The notes beneath the pieces were generated by a model. It saw only the letters and a program-made list of their open reading frames with translations, was not told the DNA's origin and did no database searches. The translations under genes were made by a program, and so were the position numbers. A stretch of DNA of 26,419 nt from Chara braunii (Eukaryota > Streptophyta > Charophyceae > Charales > Characeae): assembly GCA_003427395.1 (NCBI GenBank), contig BFEA01000400.1, forward strand, positions 1,211,302 to 1,237,720. The letters run 5' to 3'. Below are positions 9,751-18,676 of the stretch, one piece after another. Each line of letters opens with the position of its first letter. The stretch's first letter is position 1.

Positions 9751-10359
9751 TGGCTATGTAGAGGTCAACAGTTCATAAAAAAAGTGTTGGAAACATGGAA
9801 ACATGACCTCTCTGCTATGACACCCTTGCGCGAATGGGAGAACCGAAGTTGCCCAGACCAGGCGACCGGCGCGATTGAACCAACAATCCCAATCACTCCA
9901 AGACACTCTCAACCTTATGGTTGGCTCTAGCCTCTCTGACTCTTCCCTTCTAGATCTAAAAAACAGGAATCTTCTCACTCGTTGCAAATATATCAACGCA
10001 TGCACGAATCCTCCAAACTATGTACGAATCGCAAATAGCTAAAAACTGGAAATAAAATGACCAAGGAACACTTTCAGCGGGGCTGTGCCGCCAACTCAGA
10101 TAGCCTTATTCTTGAGTTGAAACATCCATTCGATGATGCTCTACTGCATGCCCATACTACAGGCCATATCGTGGCATATGCTTCTGAGTTTTATATGCAC
10201 CTCTTCACATCACGCATTTCTGTTGATCACATGGAAACCCATTGCCGAACTCACATATGGCCTGTGCTTCCGCTAGGCCTCAAAGACCAACAAAAGACGG
10301 TTCTCGATAATGACTTCACAATGTTCACACAACTCGAAATCGAACAAACAATCCGATAG
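9751..10359 (+). pseudogene. LINE ORF2 linker before the RT, unit C
   Basis: The segment includes LETWKHDLS-type sequence and a 100-codon open stretch (10057-10359) that begins MTKEHFQRG and ends EIEQTIR, closed by the shared TAG. After the stop, LSQGKASGINVIP opens the RT domain. It is the same part of the LINE as 2379-2681 and 6173-6475. Confidence 0.65.
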
Positions 10360-10398
10360 CTATCTCAAGGCAAAGCGTCAGGTATCAATGTGATCCCT

Positions 10399-10600
10399 TT
10401 TTTTTTTTTTAAGCCTTGGTTGTCTACTAGAAGGGGTGATACAAGCATCCCCCGCTAGTAGTAGCCTCCAATTGCTCCATCTATCGGTGGGAAAATGAGT
10501 CCCTTGTCCCTTTCACATTCAGGAAGAATTAATTGTCCACGTCATTGTGTTATAACACCTAATTACCCCATACTCTTGGGGTTTTCGTTGTGATCTAAAT
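10399..10600 (-). mobile_element. SINE-like insertion in the RT, unit C (cut by gap)
   Basis: The left target duplication TGTGATCCCT is at 10389-10398, followed by the T run and the shared insert. About 20 bp of the shared 40-bp module is missing (GGGAGCTGCACCTGCTGG region), so the text jumps from CTATCGGTGGG to AAAATGAG. Its far end lies in the assembly gap. Confidence 0.6.
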
Positions 10601-11110
10601 NNNNNNNNNNNNNNNNNNNNNNNNNNNNNNNNNNNNNNNNNNNNNNNNNNNNNNNNNNNNNNNNNNNNNNNNNNNNNNNNNNNNNNNNNNNNNNNNNNNN
10701 NNNNNNNNNNNNNNNNNNNNNNNNNNNNNNNNNNNNNNNNNNNNNNNNNNNNNNNNNNNNNNNNNNNNNNNNNNNNNNNNNNNNNNNNNNNNNNNNNNNN
10801 NNNNNNNNNNNNNNNNNNNNNNNNNNNNNNNNNNNNNNNNNNNNNNNNNNNNNNNNNNNNNNNNNNNNNNNNNNNNNNNNNNNNNNNNNNNNNNNNNNNN
10901 NNNNNNNNNNNNNNNNNNNNNNNNNNNNNNNNNNNNNNNNNNNNNNNNNNNNNNNNNNNNNNNNNNNNNNNNNNNNNNNNNNNNNNNNNNNNNNNNNNNN
11001 NNNNNNNNNNNNNNNNNNNNNNNNNNNNNNNNNNNNNNNNNNNNNNNNNNNNNNNNNNNNNNNNNNNNNNNNNNNNNNNNNNNNNNNNNNNNNNNNNNNN
11101 NNNNNNNNNN
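10601..11110. other. Assembly gap (510 N)
   Basis: Unknown bases. By comparison with units A and E, the missing part should hold the end of the SINE-like insert and the first 40 or so codons of the RT after it. Real length and content are unknown. Tandem-array collapse here is possible. Confidence 0.99.
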
Positions 11111-11933
11111 TTCTCCCTCGCTAAATCCAGAGATAGTCAAACTTCTGAATGCGCTTGCGTACGATCATCCTATGCCACTCACACAAACTCAAGGGATCCT
11201 GACTCTTATCCACAAAAAAAGAGCAAAAACTCTGATACGCAATAAACGCCCGATCTCCCTCACTACGGCTCTCGATAAAGTTGTCTCAAGGGTGCTTGCT
11301 ATCCGTGTCCAAACGATTTTACCCAACCTCATCCACGCCGATCAAACGGGTTTTCTGCAGGGCCGACAGATACTAGATACAACCATGGCGGTGACTCAAG
11401 GCATGGAGTACATCAATAGGACAAAAGACCCCGTCGATGTATTGCTTCTTGATTTTGAAAAAGGTTATCACCGGATCAACTGGGACTTTCTTTCTTACTT
11501 CTTTACCAACTCGACTTTGGGCCAAAGTTTATCGCTTGTTTCTGCGCCTTTTTTTGGGGCGCCAGAACACGCATGTACGTTAACGACAACATCGACAAAC
11601 TCTCTAAACCAGATACTCTATATCGGTCGGTAAGGCAAGGATGTCCTCTTGCCCCCTATTTATGCATATTATACATAGAGGCATGACATTGTATGATCCC
11701 TGCTGATTGGATTCCTCTTTCCCCAACTCAACATGCAAAAGGTGCGTCTTTTGCAGACGACACATCACTCTTCCTCTTCCTCCTAGCCAAAGTTTCTGAT
11801 GCTCTCAAACGCACCATCCTCCTCTTTACCATTGTCTCAGAAGCCAAAATCAATTGGCAAAAAACAGTCTTGTTGGTGCCCTCCCACTACGCTCCCCCTG
11901 TTCACAGGGGCCTCCACATAGCTGACTTTGCTG
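11111..11933 (+). pseudogene. LINE reverse transcriptase remnant, unit C
   Basis: A 153-codon segment (11172-11633) reads through LTLIHKK, RPISLTTALDKVVS, HADQTGFLQGRQI and motif A as LLDFEKGYHRINWDF, with Ala changed to Gly. It then shifts frame after the WDF block, at the ACTTTGGG site shared by units A-D. FADD is intact at 11750-11761 in the segment 11693-11965, followed by FTIVSEAKINWQK, the usual region after the catalytic box. It is among the better preserved copies but is split across frames and truncated at the small TIR element. Confidence 0.85.
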
Positions 11934-12013
11934 ACACTCAGGGCCTATTCACACAGCGGTGGTAGTCTAGTAAAATCTGTTGAATTTACTTTCCCATGTT
12001 TGGTGATAATAAA
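11934..12013 (+). mobile_element. Left end of the small TIR element, unit C junction
   Basis: CACTCAGGGCCTATTCACAC (from 11935) is a mutated form of the 20-bp terminal repeat. It then runs to GATAATAAAAGG, where the satellite of unit D begins. Confidence 0.55.
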
Positions 12014-12171
12014 AGGAGGAGGCGGGCGGCGAAAGAAGAAGAAGAAGAAGAAGAAGAAGAAGAAGAGGAGAACGTAGATTGATTGATTGATTGATTGATG
12101 GATTGATTGATTGATTAATTTAAGTGATTGATTGGAGGCGGGTGAGGGCGGAGGAGGCGGGTAGGACGCCT

Positions 12172-12232
<61 letters not shown>

Positions 12233-12655
12233 CGTTGATCTCGACGGATTGATTGATTGAGGACGACGAAGGAGGTGGCAGGCGGAGGTAGGCGCAGGCG
12301 GGCGGAGGAGGATGAAGAAAAATGAAGAAGAAGAAGACGAAGAAGAAGAATGAAGAAGGAGAAGAAGAAGAAGAATGAAGAAGAAGAAAATAACGACGAA
12401 GAAGAGGAGAAGATAGAGGAGGAGAAGATGGAGGATAAGAAGATAGAGGAGGAGAAGAAAGAGGACGAGAAGATGGAGGAGGAGAAGATGGAGGTGGACT
12501 ACAAGGACGACGACGAAGAAGAAGTAAAAGACGAAAATGAACAAATTTGAGAAGAAGAAGAAGAAGAAGTAGAAAAAGAAGAAGATAAAGAAGAACAGGA
12601 GCCGACCCTAAGGAGGGGGAGCACGAAGTAGAGGAGGAGGAAGAGGAAGGGTTGT
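12014..12655. repeat. Satellite block, unit D
   Basis: It has the same order as the other units: GGCG-rich, (GAA)n, GATT array, spacer with GGAGGCGGGTAGGACGCC, AATC array (12175-12233), a hairpin core CCGTTGATCTCGACGG with a G-T pair in the stem, then GA-rich sequence with a 66-codon Glu/Lys frame (12350-12550). Confidence 0.85.
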
Positions 12656-13100
12656 GGTGCACACTTACCTCGAGATGGCGGTGGAGAGGACAGGGCTGGA
12701 GTGCCGCGTCCTCGCTAGTCGCGAGGGTGACACTATCAGGCAGGCGGGGATAGGGTGGGGATGGCGTTGGGCGTGGGTGGGCGGTACCCCCCTTACAGTG
12801 ATTTGAATTTCAAATTTGAATCTGGCCCGATCTGGGCCGTCGATCGGATCGATCGGACGGCCCAGGTGGGACCTTTTCTGTGTCATTTTTTTCAGGGACT
12901 GTCGGCCTCAGACTGTGGGGATCGAGGTCCAACAGGACCCCTTAACGTAAGCACTGCCCTCCTACGCCCCCCTAAGTCCCTAAGCGGCCTGGTCCCTATT
13001 TTCCGTAGGGGTCAAGCCTCTGTCGGACACTGGACCACCGGCCCGGTGATCCGGTCGGACGACCCGGACGTCCGGACCGGTAACATAGAAAAAATCATAT
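12656..13100. other. Conserved palindrome-rich GC block, unit D
   Basis: This is the best preserved copy of the outer stem: TGGGCCGTC (12833-12841) pairs with GACGGCCCA (12856-12864) around GATCGGATCGATCG. The AT tract at 12805, the stem-loop and a palindrome with one mismatch (CCCGGACGTCCGGA) are also present. A 152-codon frame crosses the block but has no recognisable product. Confidence 0.55.
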
Positions 13101-13335
13101 TTGCAGCTCTTATCCCTCCAGGTATCCTCTCGTGGCTACTCTCTTCCACTGACAGTCTCATTGCCTGTCGTGATGCTCGAACCCCCTCGCCCTTCGGATT
13201 CCACCCAAATTGAAACTGCTAGTAGCCCCGACTGTGGCCCGTCTTTCATATTAAGCAGGGTTTGTAAAACTCGCCTGAACCTCACTTAGCTCCATCGTCG
13301 AAGATCATCCACGCTTGTTCGTTCCCCGTTTGTAG
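13101..13335 (+). pseudogene. LINE 5' coding relic ending at a deletion junction, unit D
   Basis: The first part of the LINE coding relic matches units A-C and E up to GTTCCCCG. It then jumps at 13324-13331 to GTAGTAGCCTCC, which lies inside the SINE-like insert. The endonuclease, the linker and the RT entry are missing. Both parental sites in unit E carry CCCCG (15837-15841 and 17159-17163), so about 1.3 kb was lost between short identical sequences. Confidence 0.7.
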
Positions 13336-13530
13336 TAGCCTCCAACTGCTCCATCTATGGGTGGGGAGCTGCACCTTCTGGAAAATGGGTCCCTCGTCCC
13401 TATCACATTCAGGAAGAACTAATTGTCCAGGTCATTGTATTATGCCACCTAATTACCCCATATTCTTGGGGTCTTTGTTGTGAGCTAAATCTGCCTCGTC
13501 AGCCCTTCCTTGGGGCCGCCTGTTTTTATC
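13332..13530 (-). mobile_element. Truncated SINE-like insertion, unit D
   Basis: Its 5' portion (antisense) is kept and the tail end was removed by the deletion. The right target duplication reads TATAGTCCCT at 13531-13540, then LINE sequence resumes. Confidence 0.65.
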
Positions 13531-13540
13531 TATAGTCCCT

Positions 13541-14460
13541 AGTAGTCTAGCTACGTTTCTTAGAAATTCTTTCGTCTCTTGACTCTTGGGCCTGTCGTCT
13601 TCCCCTTTTGTCATATCCCTACGGAACTGCTGAGACTATGTTCTCCCTCGCTCAATCCAGAAATAGTCAAACTGCTGAATGCCCTTGTGTACGATCATCC
13701 TATGCCACTCACACAGACTCAAGGGATCCTGACTCTTATCCACAAAAAAGGAGCAAAAACTCAAATATGCAATAAACGCCTGATCACCCTCACTACGGCT
13801 CTCGATAAAGTTGTCTTAAGGGTGCTTGCTATCCGTGTCCAAACTGTTTTACCCAACCTCATCCACGCCGATCAGACGGGTTTCCTGCAGGGCCGACAGA
13901 TACAGGATACAACCATGGCGGTGACTCAAGGCATGGAGTACATCAATAGGACAAAAGACCCCGTCGATGTATTGCTTCTTGATTTTGAAAAAGCTTATCA
14001 CCGGGTCAACAGCGACTTTCTTTTTTATTTCTCTACCAACTGGACTTTGGGCCAAAGTTTATCGCTTGTTTGCGCGCCCTTTTTTTGGGCGCAAGAACAC
14101 ACAGGTACATTAACGGCAACATCGACAAACTCTCTAAACCAGTTACTCTAAACCAGATGTCCTCTTGCCCCCTATTTGTACATATTATATATAGAGGCAT
14201 GGCATTGTATGATCCCGGATGACTCGTGCATCATTGGATTACTCTTTCCGCTGTTCACCATGCAAAAGGTGAGTCTTTTGCAGACGACACATCATTCTTC
14301 CTCTTGCTCTAAGACCAAGTTTCTGATGCTCTCAAACGCACCATCCTCCTTTTTACCGTTGTCTCGGAAGCCAAAATCAATTGGCAAAAAACGGTCTTGT
14401 TGGTGCCCTCTCACTACCCTCCCCCTGTTCACAGGGGCCTCCACATAACTAACTTTGCTG
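13541..14460 (+). pseudogene. LINE reverse transcriptase remnant, unit D
   Basis: This is the longest open RT stretch in the array (13579-14151, 190 codons). It starts TLGPVVFPFCHIP and passes LTQTQGILTLIHKK, TTALDKVVLRVLAIRVQ, HADQTGFLQGRQI and motif A LLDFEKAYHRVNSDF, with Ser in place of Trp. It then follows the shared frameshift into a wrong frame. A roughly 25-bp segment around the VRQG motif is missing (ACCAGATGTCCTC). FADD is intact at 14277-14288 in another frame. Without endonuclease and linker the copy is dead. Confidence 0.85.
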
Positions 14461-14541
14461 ACACTCAGGACGTACTCACACAGCGGTGGCAGTCTAGTAA
14501 AATCTGCTGAATTTTCTTTCCCATGTTTGCTGAAGTAACAG
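14461..14541 (+). mobile_element. Left end of the small TIR element, unit D junction
   Basis: CACTCAGGACGTACTCACAC (from 14462) differs by one base from the version in unit A. The switch to satellite occurs after GAAGTAACAGG. Confidence 0.55.
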
Positions 14542-15150
14542 GTGGAGGCGGGCGGCGAAAGAAGAAGAAGAAGAAGAAGAAGAAGAAGAAGAAGAAGAAG
14601 AAGAAGAAGAAGAAGGTAGATTGATTGATTGATTGATTGATTTAATTGATTGATTGGAGGCGGGTGAGGGTGGAGGAGGCGGATAGGACGCCTCATTCAA
14701 TCAATCAATCAATCAATCAATCCGTCGATCCCGACGGATTGATTGATTGAGGACGACGAAGGAGGTGGCGGGCGGAGGCAGGCGCAGGAGGGCGGAGGAG
14801 GATGAAGAAGAATGAAGAAGAAGAAGACGAAGAAGAAGAATGGCGAAGGAGAAGGCGAAGAAGAATGAAGAAGAAGAAAACAACGACGAAGAAGAGGAGA
14901 AGATAGAGGAGGAGAAGATGGAGGAGAAGAAGATAGAGGAGGAGAAGATAGAGGAGGAGAAGATAGAGAAAGAGAAGATGTAGGTGGACTACAAGGACGA
15001 CGACGAAGAAGAAGTAAAAGACGAAGAAGAACAAATTTGAGAAGAAGAAGAAGAAAAAGTAGAAGAAAAAAAAGAAGATGAAGAAGAACAATAGGACGAC
15101 CCGAAGGAGGGGGAGCACAAAGTAGAGGAGGAGGAATTGGAGGGGTTGTG
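14542..15150. repeat. Satellite block, unit E
   Basis: It contains a (GAA)n tract (14562-14612), a GATT array, a short AATC array (14696-14731), a hairpin core CCGTCG-ATCC-CGACGG and GA-rich sequence. The Glu/Lys frame is closed by a TAG at about 14981. Confidence 0.85.
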
Positions 15151-15610
15151 GTGCACACTTACCTCGAGATGGCGGTGGAGATGACGGGGCTGGAGTACCG
15201 CATCCTCGCGAGAGCACACATGTGCTCGTCGTCGCGAGGGTGACACTATCAGGCAGGCGGGGCAGGGGTGGGGGCGCCGGTGGTCGCGGGCGGGCGGTAC
15301 CCCCCTTACAGTGATTTGAATTTCAAATTTGAATCTGGCCCGATCTGGACCGTCGATCGGATCGATCGGACGGCCCAGGTCGGGCCTTTTCTGTGTCATT
15401 TTTTTCAGGGACTGCAGGTCTCAGACTGTGGGGATCGAGGTCCAGCAGAACCCCTTAACGTAAGCACTGCGCTGCTATGCCCCCCTAAGCCCCTAAGAGG
15501 CCTGGTCCCTATTTTCCGTAGGGGCCAGACCTCTATCGAACACTGGACCACCGGCCCGGTGATCCGATCGGACGACCCGGACGTCCGGGCCGGTAACCTA
15601 GAAAAAATCC
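15151..15610. other. Conserved palindrome-rich GC block, unit E
   Basis: It holds the AT tract at 15318-15335, the GATCGGATCGATCGGACGGCCCA arm, a stem-loop CTGGTCCCTA-TTTTCCG-TAGGGGCCAG at 15502-15528 (one G-T pair) and the exact palindrome CCCGGACGTCCGGG at 15576-15589. Confidence 0.6.
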
Positions 15611-16335
15611 TATTTGCAGCTCTTACCCCTCCAGGTGTCCTCTAGTGGCTACTTTCTTCCACTGACAGTCTCATTGCCTGTCGTGATGCTCGAACCCCCT
15701 CGCCCTTCGGATTCCACCCAAATTGAAACCGCTAGTAGCCCCGATCGTGGCCCGTCTTCCATATTGAGCAGGGTTTGTAAAACTCGCCTAAAGCTCACTT
15801 GTCTCCATCGTCAAAGATCATCCACGCTTGTTCGTTCCCCGCCGCTGTGGCGGTAAATGCCTGAGTCCTTTCCTTTGGCCTTAGTGCGTGTCACTGGGGC
15901 TTCTACTGTTCGTTTCGTCTATTTCCGCCGCCTTGCGGAGTGTGACTTTAAATTTACGCTCTTCCACTTGCACACCCTTTCAGCTTTGATTGTGCTCTCC
16001 CTCGGGACTTCACCCAAGCCTACCCGCCTGGTCTACTTCTACTGTCCTTTATCCACTTGCCCCGAGCATTCATCCACCCTTACTCCTTACCCTATCTCCC
16101 CATTCCTCATGGCATGGTCCTGCTAGCCGCATAGTTACTCCAAACTCACTCACATGCATCTCTTGAGAATAAAAGCCCCTACTGTCCTGACCGCTTGTCG
16201 CCCACATTCAGAGATGTGTATGTCTGAAATCCGTACTTCCCCCAATCCTACCCGTCCGCCTACCTACTTGGCTATGTGGAGGTTCTTCCCTCCCCTGGTT
16301 CAGATCACTTGCCCTTGATAGTGAGTCTGAAATGA
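15611..16335 (+). pseudogene. LINE endonuclease region relic, unit E
   Basis: Open segments at 15614-15856 and 15857-16126 match the other units. The endonuclease ending at about 16300-16329 reads SDHLPLIVSL and is followed by a stop. The catalytic N-terminal half is not recognisable. Confidence 0.6.
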
Positions 16336-17069
16336 GGACTCAACATCACTAGATATCGTGACCTCGTCCACCTGCCTGCTTGGCTATGTAGAGGTCAACA
16401 GTTCATAAAAAAGGTGTTGGAAACATGGAAACATGACCTCTCTCCTAAGGTGTTGGAAACATGGAAACATGACCTCTCTGCTATGCCAACTCATTTCCAG
16501 CCTACTCGTCGGCTGGAGGTGGCTTTGGACTCCCTTCCACGACAAGGGAGAACCGAAGTTGTCTAGACCAGGCCACTGGCGCAATTGAACCAACAATCTT
16601 AATCAGTCCAAGACACTCTCAACCTTTTGGTTGGCTCTAACCTCTCTGACTCTTCCCTTCTAGATCTAAAAAACTAGAATCTTCTCACTCGTTGCAAATA
16701 TATCAACGCATGCACGAATCCTCCACACTATGTACAAATCGCAAATAGCTAAAAACTGGAAATAAAATGACCAAGGAACATTTTCGGCGGGGCTGTGCCG
16801 CCGACTCAGATAGCCTTATTCTTGAGTTGAAACATCCATTCGATGATGCTCTACTGCATGCGCATACTACTGACCATATCGTGGCATATGCTTCTAAGAT
16901 TTATATGCACCTCTTCACATCACGTATCTCTGCTGATCTCATGGAAACCCATTGTCGAACTCGCACATGGCCTGTGCTCCTGCTAGGCCTTAGAGACCAA
17001 CAAAAAATGGTTCTCGATACAGATTTCACAGTGTTCACACAACTCAAAATCGAACAAACAATCCGATAG
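16336..17069 (+). pseudogene. LINE ORF2 linker with a 36-bp duplication, unit E
   Basis: The KVLETWKHDLS segment is duplicated in tandem, 36 bp (12 codons) per copy, at 16411-16446 and 16447-16482. The sequence then carries some 50 bp that the other units lack (MPTHFQPTRRLEVALDS) before rejoining the common text at GGGAGAACCGAAG. A 100-codon stretch (16767-17069) ends KIEQTIR with the shared TAG. The extra segment may be original LINE sequence lost from the other units. Confidence 0.6.
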
Positions 17070-17108
17070 CTATCTCAAGGCAAAGCGTCAGGTATCAATG
17101 TGATCCCT

Positions 17109-17366
17109 ATTTTTATTTTTAAACCTTGGTTGTCTACTAGAGGGGGTGATACGAACATCCCCGGCTAGTAGTAGCCTCCAACTACTCCATCTATGGGTGG
17201 GGAGCTGCACCTGCTGGAAAATGGGTCCCTCGTCCCTTTCACATTCAGGAAGAACTAATTGTCCAGGTCATTGTGTTATGCCACCTGATTACCCCATACT
17301 CTTGGGGTCTTAGTTGTGAGCTAAATCTGCCTCGTCAGCCCTTCTTTGGGGCCGCCTGTTTTTATC
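17109..17366 (-). mobile_element. SINE-like insertion in the RT, unit E
   Basis: It is flanked by TGTGATCCCT (17099-17108) and TATAATCCCT (17367-17376). Its antisense tail is ATTTTTATTTTTAAA rather than pure T. It occupies the same RT codon as in units A to D. Confidence 0.65.
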
Positions 17367-17376
17367 TATAATCCCT

Positions 17377-18309
17377 AGCAGTCTAGCTACTTTTCTTAGA
17401 CATTCTTTCGTCTCTTGACTCTCGTGCCTGTCGTCTTCCCCCTTTGTCATATTACTATGGAACTGCTGAGACTATCTTCTCCCTCGCTCATCCTAGAGAT
17501 AGTCAAACTGCTGACTGTGCTTGCGTACGATCATCCTATGCCACTCACACAGACTCAAGGGATCCTGATTGTTTTTCACAAAAAAAGAGCAAAAAGTCAG
17601 ATACGCAATAAACGTCCGATCTCCCTTACTACGGCTCTCGATAAAGTTGTCTCAATGGTGCTTGCTATCCGTGTCCAAACTGTTTTACCCAACCTCATTC
17701 ACGCCGATCAGACGGGTTTCCTGCAGGGCCGACAAATACTGGATACAACCATGGCGGTGACTCAAGGCATAGAGTACATCAATAGGGCAAAAAACCCCGT
17801 CGATGTATTGCTTCTTGATTTTGAAAAAGCTTATCACCGGGTCAACTGGGACTTTATTTTGTACTTCTCTACCAACTCGACTTGGGCCAAAGTTTATCGC
17901 TTGTTTGCGCGCCCTTCTTTTGGGCGCCATAACACACATGTACATTAACGACAACATGGGCAAACTCTCTAAACCAGTTACTCTATATCGGTCGGTAAGG
18001 CAAGGCTGTCCTATTGCCCCCTATTTGTGCATATTATACATAGAGGCATGGCATTGTATGATTCTCGCTGACTCGTGCATCATTGGATTACTCTTTCCCC
18101 AGCTCAGCATGCAAAAGGTGAGTCTTTTGCAGAGGACACATCACTCTTCCTCTTGCTCCAAGACCAAGTTTCCGATGCTCTCAAACGCACCATCCTCCTC
18201 TTTACCATTGTCTCGGAAGCCAAAATCAATTGGCAAAAAACGGTCTTGTTGGTGCCCTCCCACTACGCTTCCCCTGTTCACAGGGGTCTCCACATAGCTG
18301 ACTTTGCTG
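17377..18309 (+). pseudogene. LINE reverse transcriptase remnant, unit E
   Basis: The segment at 17415-17948 (177 codons) covers TLVPVVFPLCHIT, LTQTQGILI, RPISLTTALDKVVSMV, HADQTGFLQGRQI, motif A LLDFEKAYHRVNWDF, and continues correctly into STWAKVYRLFARPSFGR. Units A-D carry an extra T there and lose the frame. The next frame (17803-18297) gives YINDNMGKLSKPVTLY and SVRQGCPIAPYLCILYIEA, the RT motif B region. The catalytic box reads FAED (18126-18137) instead of FADD, a loss of the first active-site Asp. The copy is therefore inactive despite being the most nearly full-length. Confidence 0.85.
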
Positions 18310-18676
18310 ACACTCAGGGCGTACTCACAGCGGTGGCAGTCTAGTAAAATCTGCTGAATTTCCTTTCCCATGGTTGTTGAAATAATAGCTCGCCTGGTCA
18401 CACATGGGTTGCAAATAAGAAAGGACACGAGCGGGACTCTCTGGTAATTGCAAAATTGGTGCCTCTCATGGCGACCGTCACAAAGCGTGGAAATTTTCTT
18501 TTAAGAATTCCCAAAAGGCGAAAGAGAATTTGTGACGGCCAGAAGATAATTTGCCACCACCTCTTGAGGTGGTAGCAAAATGCCCATCTAATTGCGGCCC
18601 CCCAGGCCGCTGACAAACGCTACCCCATTTGCAATTTTGGTGGTGAGAAAACCCTAGTGTGAGTATGCCCTCAGCG
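18310..18676 (+). mobile_element. Small TIR (MITE-like) element in the LINE
   Basis: The ends are CACTCAGGGCGTACTCACA (18311-18329) and GTGTGAGTATGCCCTCAGCG (18657-18676), inverted repeats of about 20 bp with three substitutions and a 2-base loss on the left. Flanks TTTGCTG (18303-18309) and TTCGCTG (18677-18683) look like a 7-8 bp target duplication, as hAT-type elements make. Removing it yields TLLGYYVNFEG, the region that follows the RT in LINEs. Internally there are nested inverted repeats: ACCGTCACAAA/TTTGTGACGG and a central CCACCTC-TT-GAGGTGG hairpin. There is no ORF. Class assignment is tentative. Confidence 0.65.
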
